64,000 bases of DNA from a virus, in the IMG/VR virus record IMGVR_UViG_3300009512_000010, positions 95,935-159,934 of that record. The stretch is one strand, 5' to 3'. Below are positions 9,676 to 16,999 of the stretch, one piece after another. Numbering within the stretch: position 1 is the first letter of the stretch; the number at the start of each line of letters is the position of its first letter. A program made the translations under genes and the position numbers. The notes under the pieces were generated by a model. The model did not search any database and had not been told where the DNA came from. It was given only the letters and a program-made list of their open reading frames with translations.

Positions 9676-9703
9676 AAGGTAGAGGAGTTTCCCCCTCTAC
9701 CTT
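9676..9703 (-). other. Perfect 10-bp stem-loop in the gp20 leader
   Basis: AAGGTAGAGG at 9676-9685 pairs exactly with CCTCTACCTT at 9694-9703, around an 8-base loop. On the minus strand the stem is followed by ACTTTT. It lies just downstream of the late promoter at 9706-9713, so a late transcript would begin at or within the stem. It may be a 5' stability hairpin of the gp20 mRNA, a terminator for the 18-19 transcript, or both. Confidence 0.6.
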
Positions 9704-9705
9704 GT

Positions 9706-9713
9706 TATTTATA
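9706..9713 (-). promoter_or_regulatory. T4-type late promoter before gp20
   Basis: TATAAATA in the context AGTATAAATAAC on the minus strand, 52 bases before the gp20 start and in the gap after gp19. Confidence 0.75.
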
Positions 9714-9719
9714 CTACTA

Positions 9720-10247
9720 TTAAGTAGTGGTATTTGATTCCCAGTATTGGATTTGGAATTCAACAGGGAACTCCTCAATCGCACCAGTTGTATCATAATT
9801 CAGATCAATAGCACCTACATTGGTTGGGAAACAACCACGGAAAGTGTATGATTTGAGTACTGTTTCGTCACGATCCAATTGCTCAACAATAAGATCAGAC
9901 TGATAGTCAGCAGGGTTAACAATACCAGTGTTAGTTGTGTGACCGTTAATACCGTTCATCCAACGTTCCATACTGTCACGAACACCGAAGTCCGTATCGT
10001 TAATGATTGTTACAGTCCATGGTTCAAATGTTCTGTCGCCAGCAATTTGCAATTGTCTACCTCTGAATGATACAGGGATAGGTGCAATCACAGATGCAGG
10101 TAACTGAGCACCCTTACACATGAATGATGTTTGTTCGACGTTGCCACCAGCATAAGCAGGGAAGTTGACTGTTACCTTAAATAGGTTAGGTCTAGCTCCA
10201 CCACCAGCGAGTTTGGCTTTAAAATCGTCTACTCCAAGAATAGCCAT
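9720..10247 (-). CDS. gp19: Tail tube protein gp19
   Basis: This is the subunit of the inner tail tube. The 175 residues match T4 gp19 (163). The beginning MAILGVDDFKAKLAGGGARPN and the stretch LPASVIAPIPVSFRGRQLQI at about residue 49 are family signatures, as is FPVEFQIQYWES at the end. It follows the sheath gene by 23 bases and is translated from a good AAGGAA site. Confidence 0.95.
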   Translation of the reverse strand: MAILGVDDFKAKLAGGGARPNLFKVTVNFPAYAGGNVEQTSFMCKGAQLPASVIAPIPVSFRGRQLQIAGDRTFEPWTVTIINDTDFGVRDSMERWMNGINGHTTNTGIVNPADYQSDLIVEQLDRDETVLKSYTFRGCFPTNVGAIDLNYDTTGAIEEFPVEFQIQYWESNTTT

Positions 10248-10267
10248 TTAAATGTTCCTTTCTACTC

Positions 10268-10275
10268 TACTTATA
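10268..10275 (-). promoter_or_regulatory. Weak late-promoter-like site before gp19
   Basis: TATAAGTA on the minus strand, one base off the TATAAATA consensus, overlapping the gp18 stop and 21 bases before gp19. The position fits a separate gp19 promoter, but one mismatch lowers certainty. Confidence 0.35.
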
Positions 10276-11998
10276 CCGTGCCTACAACTTCTTCAAACTC
10301 TACGCCGCTACGTACTGCAACGAAGTTAAGGGTGATGAAGTTGATGGAACGTGCTGGTTTGATGAAAATGTTAGCGATAAATTCGTTACGATCAATAACA
10401 GACGATGTGTTATTTGTTTCGTCACAAACTACCTTAAAGTCTGTAATGCCACGGCGACCTTTGATTTCTCTTAGGACTGGCTCTACGATGTTAACAAATT
10501 CTGCACGAGTGAACTCATCATTAAGTTCAAACATTACGTTTTTAGCCGCTTCGCCAATGGCTCTCTCAACTACGAGGAACAATCTGCGAACATTGATACG
10601 ATCAAATGCGGATGGTCTACTCATGTGTGTCTTATCACCAAAGAGTAAAACACCTTGACCTGGAATATTGCCAACAGGGTTAATGCCTGCTTTATACAAT
10701 GTATCACGTTGCGTTTTAGTTGGATTGTAAACAGTAGATGTAACACCTAAGTATTGACCACGTCTTCCACCAGCTGGTGAGATCCATGGTGCACCGTTTG
10801 CATCAGATGCAGACATAATGCCCGCTGTAGATGAAGCGGCAGGGATGCTAACATACTTATCGTTGTACTTGTCATACACTTTCAGCCAGTTACAATCGAC
10901 AAACAATGTGCTGTCGTATGTAAATGTGTCGGCTGTAGCAGTAACATTTGTTGTGATTGTAGTTGAGTTGTTTACGCCAATGATGTCACTACTAGCAGGA
11001 CCTGCAACCACTACGCAATCTTTACGTAATTTTGCTGTTGCAACAAGATCGTTAACGACTGTTGTTTGGTCTGCACGACTTGTCATACCCGGAGCAATCA
11101 AGAAGTCTACTGTAACCGTATCAACGTCTTCGTATAGATCGAAGCTTGATGTGATATCTCCAGCAGTGAAGCCACTTGATGTTACGCCACCTGATAGGTT
11201 ATATGTCTTAACAGCAGGTGCTGATAGGATGAAATCTTCTCCACTATCTGCTAGTGTGCCTGCACCTACATCTGTAAATGCTGTTTCAAATCCAGCCATC
11301 CAAACATAGTTTGAACCTGTGTTGACGATGTCTTTAACGTAGTTGGTTGAGCCATCTGCGTTCTTAGCACCAAGTGCCAAAGATACGAATGGGTAAGTTT
11401 CAAGAACTGCACCCTTTGATCCAAAGTTACCATCTTTATCGATAACCGCAATGTGAACCTCATCGTTCAAAGCGTTTTTGTCTGCCGCATGTGCGGATGT
11501 TCCGGGTTGACCATCAAAGCTAGGTTTATAAGCCCAATTTGTGAATGATGCTGTGTGTGCAGGACATACTTGAATTTCTAATGCATCCCCAAGCTCACCT
11601 GGGTATTTTGCAATGAATGTGTGACCGTCTGAGTCACGGCTTGCGATTTGGGTGTCCCAATCGTCTGCGTTTTTGATTACTGGGTTGTCTGTAGTGGCGT
11701 TAACATTATCGTGTGCATTTCTTGCATTTGATGTGATAGAACGTGTTACAAACAAGTCTGAGCTATAACGTAAGTAGTATGCCGCAGTGTGAAAGTCTGA
11801 ACTGAAAGCATCGTTAGGTGTGCCAAATGTAGCCGCAAGTTCGGTCTCGTTAGAGATACGCTGTCTTGTTTCTACTGGACCCCAACGGAAGCCGCCAACT
11901 ATTGCACCAGTTGTAGATTGTACGTTAGGCACTGTGCCTGACAGATCTACTTCTTTGATAACAATCGCTGGACTTTGGGATGGTGTTCCAATTGCCAT
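10271..11998 (-). CDS. gp18: Contractile tail sheath protein gp18
   Basis: This is the tail sheath subunit that contracts to drive the tube through the host envelope. It has 575 residues (T4 659). The N-terminus (SPAIVIKEVDLSGTVPNVQS, then GAIVGGFRWGPV) and the C-terminal region (RAIGEAAKNVMFELND, then VCDETNN and FIKPARSINFI) are the conserved sheath handshake regions. The variable middle is shorter than in T4. A late promoter lies 64-71 bases upstream. Confidence 0.96.
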   Translation of the reverse strand: MAIGTPSQSPAIVIKEVDLSGTVPNVQSTTGAIVGGFRWGPVETRQRISNETELAATFGTPNDAFSSDFHTAAYYLRYSSDLFVTRSITSNARNAHDNVNATTDNPVIKNADDWDTQIASRDSDGHTFIAKYPGELGDALEIQVCPAHTASFTNWAYKPSFDGQPGTSAHAADKNALNDEVHIAVIDKDGNFGSKGAVLETYPFVSLALGAKNADGSTNYVKDIVNTGSNYVWMAGFETAFTDVGAGTLADSGEDFILSAPAVKTYNLSGGVTSSGFTAGDITSSFDLYEDVDTVTVDFLIAPGMTSRADQTTVVNDLVATAKLRKDCVVVAGPASSDIIGVNNSTTITTNVTATADTFTYDSTLFVDCNWLKVYDKYNDKYVSIPAASSTAGIMSASDANGAPWISPAGGRRGQYLGVTSTVYNPTKTQRDTLYKAGINPVGNIPGQGVLLFGDKTHMSRPSAFDRINVRRLFLVVERAIGEAAKNVMFELNDEFTRAEFVNIVEPVLREIKGRRGITDFKVVCDETNNTSSVIDRNEFIANIFIKPARSINFITLNFVAVRSGVEFEEVVGTV

Positions 11999-12061
11999 GG
12001 TTATTTTCCTTTTGAAATGATAAGTAATACATAATGCGGTGGGATTTCAAGGTTACGCTGT

Positions 12062-12069
12062 TATTTATA
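12062..12069 (-). promoter_or_regulatory. T4-type late promoter before gp18
   Basis: TATAAATA on the minus strand in the 83-base gap between the gp17 stop and the gp18 start. Confidence 0.75.
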
Positions 12070-12081
12070 AGAAAACTATTC

Positions 12082-13683
12082 CTAGCTTAAGTCCCACTTA
12101 TCACTTACCGTTATCCCCCAACCGAATCTTTCGTGATCTACTGGTGGTGGTTGATCCCCCACACCATCATCCACAAACCCAAATGGTAAAACGTCCGCTT
12201 CAATATCAGCCATTCGTTGTTGAAACAACATGTCTTTGAGATTGATATCCGTCATATCACCAAAGAATGCACTAGAAGCAAAATATCCAAACATAACAAA
12301 GTTCATCACAAGATCGTCATGGTTGCCGTTAGATGCTTCAAAAGAGTTGCCTCTAGCCTCAAATGTGGAGATCTCAATGATGGTCTGTTCGTCCACAATA
12401 TCGAGTTTGTGGTTCTCAAGGATGTCTTTAAAACCAGAACAACCAATACGTTTAATCTTTCTGTTCATCTCAATGCCGATACCACTACTCTTTGTAGCAC
12501 TTTCGACGTGCATATTCTCATACTCTAGATCTTGGTATAACCCTTGACACACCAAAGACCCCTGATCATTACTCTCTACTATCACGTATGCGTTGTTATA
12601 TGCTGTGGCGAACTTAAAGATAATGTCTGGAAACAGAATAGGTGAGATCCTATTATTTCTATAGACAGCCACTTGTCTGAATGGTACTGTACTAATATCG
12701 ATCATATTGAATGTCGAGTAGTCTTGACCTCTGCCTTTAGCCACGTCAACACAACAAATGTATTCGTGGTTCTTTACTGTTTCTTCATAGATTAGACAAT
12801 CCCCATTAACTCTAATGGGGTTCTTGGCTCTCAACTTCATCAGTGTTTCAGCATCGATTAATGTATCACCTGTACCAAAGAACGTATTACCGTACTCTTG
12901 GTCAAACTGTAATTGGCTTGTGTTGTTGATCGTCTCTTGTTTCCACGCATCATCACGACCCGGAACATCCCACCAATCAACTCTGAACGGTATGAATGTA
13001 TTGGTTTGTTGTTGAGCACCTTCCCAAATCTTATGGAATACATTACCAATGCCGTTAGCAGTGGATGTAATGATAACCTTGGTGTCCTTACCAGATGACA
13101 CAACAGGATATGTTGATGTGTAGAATTGAGCATCGTTCTCAACGAATGCAAACTCGTCAAGGAACAGTAGGTTGATAGATAGACCACGAATAGAAGATCC
13201 GCTTGTAGCAGACGCAAGGATCTTAGAGTTGTTACTGAATTCTATTGAACCTTTGTTAAGTGCTTTAGTTCCTGGTTGTAGGAAGTATGGTAGGTTCTCT
13301 AACATAAGAGTAACACGTGCCAACATCTCCCTAGCAGTAGCACCTTTGTTTGCTAGGATAGCAACGTTCTTCTCTGTGTGGAAGATAGCATACCATAGAA
13401 TGTACGCAACGGATGAGATAGATTTACCAGATTGCCGACAGGCCAACACAATAGAGAAACGATTATTGTTGAAGTGGTCAAACATCGTCTCTTGATATGG
13501 ATACAGATCGAAGTTAACTAAGCCTCTGTCAAGGTGAATAACCTTACAGTAGTTCTTAGCAAAATACTTAGGATCTTCCATACACTTTTTGTACTCAAGG
13601 ATCGTTTCCTGAGACCATGGAGCTATTACCCCATCCTTCTTGACGTTATTATTGCCAAGGTAGCCTTGTTCTTTATTCACCAT
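12082..13683 (-). CDS. gp17: Terminase large subunit gp17
   Basis: This is the DNA packaging motor ATPase and headful nuclease. Numbered from the ATG at 13683, Walker A is CRQSGKS at about residues 82-88 and Walker B with its catalytic Glu is LLFLDE at about 172-177, followed by a TSTANG coupling motif. The RNase H-like nuclease begins at CCVDVAKGRGQDYST (about 310) and has VIVESNDQ and HDD further on. A TTG at 13698 would add five residues. The start overlaps the end of gp16. Length 533 versus 610 in T4. Confidence 0.96.
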   Translation of the reverse strand: MVNKEQGYLGNNNVKKDGVIAPWSQETILEYKKCMEDPKYFAKNYCKVIHLDRGLVNFDLYPYQETMFDHFNNNRFSIVLACRQSGKSISSVAYILWYAIFHTEKNVAILANKGATAREMLARVTLMLENLPYFLQPGTKALNKGSIEFSNNSKILASATSGSSIRGLSINLLFLDEFAFVENDAQFYTSTYPVVSSGKDTKVIITSTANGIGNVFHKIWEGAQQQTNTFIPFRVDWWDVPGRDDAWKQETINNTSQLQFDQEYGNTFFGTGDTLIDAETLMKLRAKNPIRVNGDCLIYEETVKNHEYICCVDVAKGRGQDYSTFNMIDISTVPFRQVAVYRNNRISPILFPDIIFKFATAYNNAYVIVESNDQGSLVCQGLYQDLEYENMHVESATKSSGIGIEMNRKIKRIGCSGFKDILENHKLDIVDEQTIIEISTFEARGNSFEASNGNHDDLVMNFVMFGYFASSAFFGDMTDINLKDMLFQQRMADIEADVLPFGFVDDGVGDQPPPVDHERFGWGITVSDKWDLS

Positions 13684-14035
13684 CAGGCGTAATGTCAATC
13701 ACTTCTGTGGGTAATTCTTTGACATCCTGTAACATACGTTGAAGATCTGTACTAGATCCGATAAAGACATTGTTATTGGTTGTTCCAGCACTTTCAATAG
13801 CTGGAGCATCACTCTTCTGAATATCTTTATTCTTCTTATTAAGATCCATAAGCTTGTCGTTAACATCAGCAACGTTCTTGATCATACCAGACAACACCTC
13901 ATAGGCACGTGGATGTTCACTTTCTCGTGCAACTTCCATCATCATGCTTAAGGCATCTTGTCCCTTTTCGATCAGATCGTAATATGTCTCTCGTGACTTA
14001 TCATAATCACTCTTGATATTAGTCTCATCCGTCAT
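13673..14035 (-). CDS. gp16: Terminase small subunit gp16
   Basis: This is the DNA-recognition subunit that regulates gp17. It is 120 residues (T4 164), mostly helical with a central coiled-coil region (MIKNVADVNDKLMDLNKKNK, about residues 50-70). NNNVFIGSSTDLQRMLQ near the C-terminus is a conserved T4-like gp16 stretch. It overlaps gp15 upstream and gp17 downstream by about 11 bases each, implying coupled translation. Confidence 0.9.
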   Translation of the reverse strand: MTDETNIKSDYDKSRETYYDLIEKGQDALSMMMEVARESEHPRAYEVLSGMIKNVADVNDKLMDLNKKNKDIQKSDAPAIESAGTTNNNVFIGSSTDLQRMLQDVKELPTEVIDITPDGE

Positions 14036-14801
14036 CGCTCGTTATTTCCTCATAATTATAAGTCTTAGTAAATCCGTAGTCAGAATCATACATTGGTATT
14101 ATTGTGGGGGTTGTCGTTGTCGTAAGTACCTTAGTACCCTTTTCGAGTTCGTATTCCATGATAGACTTAGTAATGACTTCGCCATCATCGATTGCACCTG
14201 TGAAGCTAGTCTTAACTTCAAAGTCCATTACATATTGTACTGACTGTCTTTGTTCTTGTTGACCCTCACCCTCATTGACAAACGCCACTGATTGTAGTGT
14301 AATTGGAACATCTTCTTTGATATCTGGATAGTCTTTGTACGGTCTCATAGTCACAGTGTATTGTGGTGCAAAGGTTGGTATGATCTGTTCTACAATTTGT
14401 AGAGCATCATCCTGATTATTTGCATAGATCCCAAGAGAAAATGTTACAATGTAGGGAACTGATTGTTTTACTTTGGCACGTTTACTGTTGTCGTTTACTG
14501 TCGCTTGTTGAAGTCTAGCGTTAGTCTTAGACAACTGTCGTGTCGCATCATATGCCATTGAAGTCATCTCAAAGGTCATGCGTGGCAACTTTATAGCAAC
14601 TGAATCGTCAACACCAAATTCGCCCACCTGTTGTAACCTAAGAAGAAACTTAGATCTAGGAGAGTATGCCAAAGGAACACGAATTGTGCTTAACACTTTG
14701 CCGTTCTTGTCCGTTCTCATTACATGGATCTTTGTAAAGAGCGAACCGAATATAGCTACTGTTTTACGTAGTCTCTCGTGATAAAAGTAATCATTAAACA
14801 T
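14025..14801 (-). CDS. gp15: Tail sheath stabiliser and completion protein gp15
   Basis: This protein caps the tail and joins it to the neck. The 258 residues are close to T4 gp15 (272). The opening MFNDYFYHERLRKTVAIFGS and the stretch VPLAYSPRSKFLLRL (about residue 43) are clear family signatures. It starts at the last base of the preceding 270-residue gene's stop codon and overlaps gp16 downstream. Confidence 0.94.
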   Translation of the reverse strand: MFNDYFYHERLRKTVAIFGSLFTKIHVMRTDKNGKVLSTIRVPLAYSPRSKFLLRLQQVGEFGVDDSVAIKLPRMTFEMTSMAYDATRQLSKTNARLQQATVNDNSKRAKVKQSVPYIVTFSLGIYANNQDDALQIVEQIIPTFAPQYTVTMRPYKDYPDIKEDVPITLQSVAFVNEGEGQQEQRQSVQYVMDFEVKTSFTGAIDDGEVITKSIMEYELEKGTKVLTTTTTPTIIPMYDSDYGFTKTYNYEEITSDDG

Positions 14802-15613
14802 TAGCTTGAAAGTCCTGTGCTTTTACTGATTTCGCCAAATGGATTGCCTTCACTAAAGTCTAGGAAGTCCTCTATCTCAGTAGCAAATTCGAAGTTCTGT
14901 TGATCTACAGTATCTTTCTGCGTAGAGCTAACAATCTTAGCAGTAGCACCTGAGTTTTGCCCAGTGAGATACTTGCCAGTCGATGGTAGTGCGAATGATC
15001 CCAAGTTGTTTGCCGAACCAACATGAATAAGCGATAAGATTTCGCTACTATCATTGTATGCCGCAACTTCGGCTGTCAAAACACCACCGTCTGATGCGCT
15101 GTCTTGGTTAACATATTCGCCAACAAGAAACGGTTGGAATAGCTGTGGATCTGATATTAGAATAGATGGTGGGGAAGTATAGAAATCTCCACTGTCCACA
15201 ATTGTTATTGAAGTAAGTTTACTAGTAGCACTGTCTAGATTTGGGTATCCAACTGCAATAAAGTCAGTCGCATTCTTACTTGGACCTAAAATCGTAACAG
15301 CAGGTACAGATTGATATCCTTGACCACTATCCGTTAGAGTAACCGAGTTAACTCTTCCGTTTAGAACTGTTGCAGTTGCAGTTGCCGTAGTGCCAACACT
15401 AGATGCAATTGTAATAGTAGGAGTAGATCCATCCTCATAGTAGCTTCCGCCACTATCGATGTTAATTTGGTTAAGACTGCCACTATTCAAAATAGCGATT
15501 AGTCTTGCTGGTTTCTTGGCTGTTGTGGGTGCCGAAAAGGTTATGGAAGGAACTGTTGTGTATAGATCACCACTGTCAGTAAGAGTAATGCTTGTGATAC
15601 CTTGTAATGACAT
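14801..15613 (-). CDS. Beta-repeat structural protein coupled to gp14
   Basis: This 270-residue protein is built largely of about four repeats, 35-45 residues each, of the form I-x-DSG-x-Y-x-P-x-I: LTDSGDLYTTVPSITF (about residue 10), IDSGGSYYEDGSTPTITI (about 51), LTDSGQGYQSVPAVTILGP (about 93) and IVDSGDFYTSPPSILI (about 136). The C-terminal 80 residues are not repeated. Its ATG overlaps the gp14 stop (TAATG). T4 has no gene here; T4 gp14 is one protein of 256 residues. It may be a detached or added neck domain, for example a collar or whisker element. Confidence 0.85.
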   Translation of the reverse strand: MSLQGITSITLTDSGDLYTTVPSITFSAPTTAKKPARLIAILNSGSLNQINIDSGGSYYEDGSTPTITIASSVGTTATATATVLNGRVNSVTLTDSGQGYQSVPAVTILGPSKNATDFIAVGYPNLDSATSKLTSITIVDSGDFYTSPPSILISDPQLFQPFLVGEYVNQDSASDGGVLTAEVAAYNDSSEILSLIHVGSANNLGSFALPSTGKYLTGQNSGATAKIVSSTQKDTVDQQNFEFATEIEDFLDFSEGNPFGEISKSTGLSS

Positions 15614-16206
15614 TATGAAATACTCGCTGTTGCTGTTGCGGTCTTACCACGATTAACTTTAATGTCATATCTATAGGCATTATCAATCTCAATTTGATCG
15701 ATATTCGCATTACCTGTATCAATATCTTCGTCATTGTATTCAAACAATTCACAACGGATCTTATATGTTGGTAGGTTGTTTAGCTGATAGAAAGGCTGTT
15801 CGTGCTCAACGTGCACGATCTGAAACAGTTTGCCTGCAAATGGGGTGTAAATAAGATCGCCTTCTGCTGGCCTATCTGTCTTAATCTCGTTATCAAACTT
15901 ACGTACTGTTTGGTTCCAACGCCTTTTGGCTACGACAAGTGTTACACTGTCTCTGATCTCTACACCAAACTTACTGAATAAGTCGCCTTCACCGTCAAAC
16001 CCATCATTGTTCTCCACATACATCTCAAGTCTGTAACTAGAGTTGAATGAGGATACTGGATCTTCTTTAAACACATCATCTACGTTCACTAGATCACGTG
16101 GCATGTAATACATGTCCTGACCATAGATCCGCAATGCTTCGATTGTTAGATCTTCGTAAAGAAGTTGTTCTGACTTATGACCATCTGAAAAGTATAAATT
16201 GCGCAT
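15613..16206 (-). CDS. gp14: Neck protein gp14
   Basis: This is the head completion and neck protein. The 197 residues include MRNLYFSDGHKSEQLLYEDL at the start, IYGQDMYYMPRD (about 29) and FGVEIRDSVTLVVAKRRW (about 82), which identify the family. T4 gp14 is longer (256), and the missing C-terminal part may be represented by the next, coupled gene. It lies one base after the gp13 stop. Confidence 0.92.
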   Translation of the reverse strand: MRNLYFSDGHKSEQLLYEDLTIEALRIYGQDMYYMPRDLVNVDDVFKEDPVSSFNSSYRLEMYVENNDGFDGEGDLFSKFGVEIRDSVTLVVAKRRWNQTVRKFDNEIKTDRPAEGDLIYTPFAGKLFQIVHVEHEQPFYQLNNLPTYKIRCELFEYNDEDIDTGNANIDQIEIDNAYRYDIKVNRGKTATATASIS

Positions 16207-16207
16207 A

Positions 16208-16960
16208 TTAACCTACAAAGAATTCTACAGGGAGTTCATGCTCTAGTCTCATATCCTCTTCGAGTTTCAATACTTCTGCGTTTGCGGCCTCTAGTATAGC
16301 CAAGCCATTCATCGTCACACCACCAGGCAATTGCATACCTTCAAACTTACTAAGGTTTTGCCCCCATTGTTGCTTGACCAATGCAGTAAAGTATGCCTTA
16401 ACAAACCTGTCGTTATACACTGATGTGTTTGCTACAGGATCTACAAGTTGAGTGCCTTCTACAATAATGTATTGGCCTTCTTTAATATCTTGTGTTTCAA
16501 ACTCGCCATGAATGTATAGCTTACTTTCGTATTGAGAGTAATTAACCTGTGGCATTCCGTTTAGTGTTTGGTCAATCATAGCAATGTGCTGTTGCATCAT
16601 TGTATAATATGCCATGTCTCCCATGAACTTACCCATGACTGCAAGATCGTTCAACCTAAGCTGATAGCCCAAAGAGAACATTCCGCTAGAAGAAGCCCCA
16701 CCATTGATTGGAAGGACTCTTTTCACAAATAGATAGTCGGATGGGATAGGGATATATTTGTTAGTGACATCATCTGCCGTAATAAGATACTTTAGATAGA
16801 CTGTCTTAGTCGCATCAGAATGGTACTCTTGAAAGTATTCAAGAGCTTCGTCCAATCTGTCTTCTACTTGATCCTCATCAACATTAATTTCGAGAACAGG
16901 CTCACCCAATCTTCGCTTTGCATAGTCAATTAATGTCGATCTTGAATTCGGTTTTGCCAT
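16208..16960 (-). CDS. gp13: Neck protein gp13
   Basis: This head completion protein forms the neck ring with gp14. Its 250 residues (T4 309) begin MAKPNSRSTLIDYAKRRLGE, with VDEDQVEDRLDEALEYFQEY at about residue 25, both conserved in the family. A TATAAATA late promoter lies 32 bases upstream, so this is probably the first gene of the 13-14-15-16-17 transcript. Confidence 0.94.
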   Translation of the reverse strand: MAKPNSRSTLIDYAKRRLGEPVLEINVDEDQVEDRLDEALEYFQEYHSDATKTVYLKYLITADDVTNKYIPIPSDYLFVKRVLPINGGASSSGMFSLGYQLRLNDLAVMGKFMGDMAYYTMMQQHIAMIDQTLNGMPQVNYSQYESKLYIHGEFETQDIKEGQYIIVEGTQLVDPVANTSVYNDRFVKAYFTALVKQQWGQNLSKFEGMQLPGGVTMNGLAILEAANAEVLKLEEDMRLEHELPVEFFVG

Positions 16961-16991
16961 CTAACTCGTCCCATGTGTAATCCGTTACTTC

Positions 16992-16999
16992 TATTTATA
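16992..16999 (-). promoter_or_regulatory. T4-type late promoter before gp13
   Basis: TATAAATA in the context GTATAAATAGAAG on the minus strand, 32 bases before gp13. The same 13 bases recur at both late promoters in 43144-43212. Confidence 0.8.

Noticed and set aside
14801-16206. A sequencing frameshift splitting one long gp14
   Set aside because: The two frames meet at a clean TAATG coupling, and the downstream protein has its own repeat architecture; a designed junction is more likely than an error.
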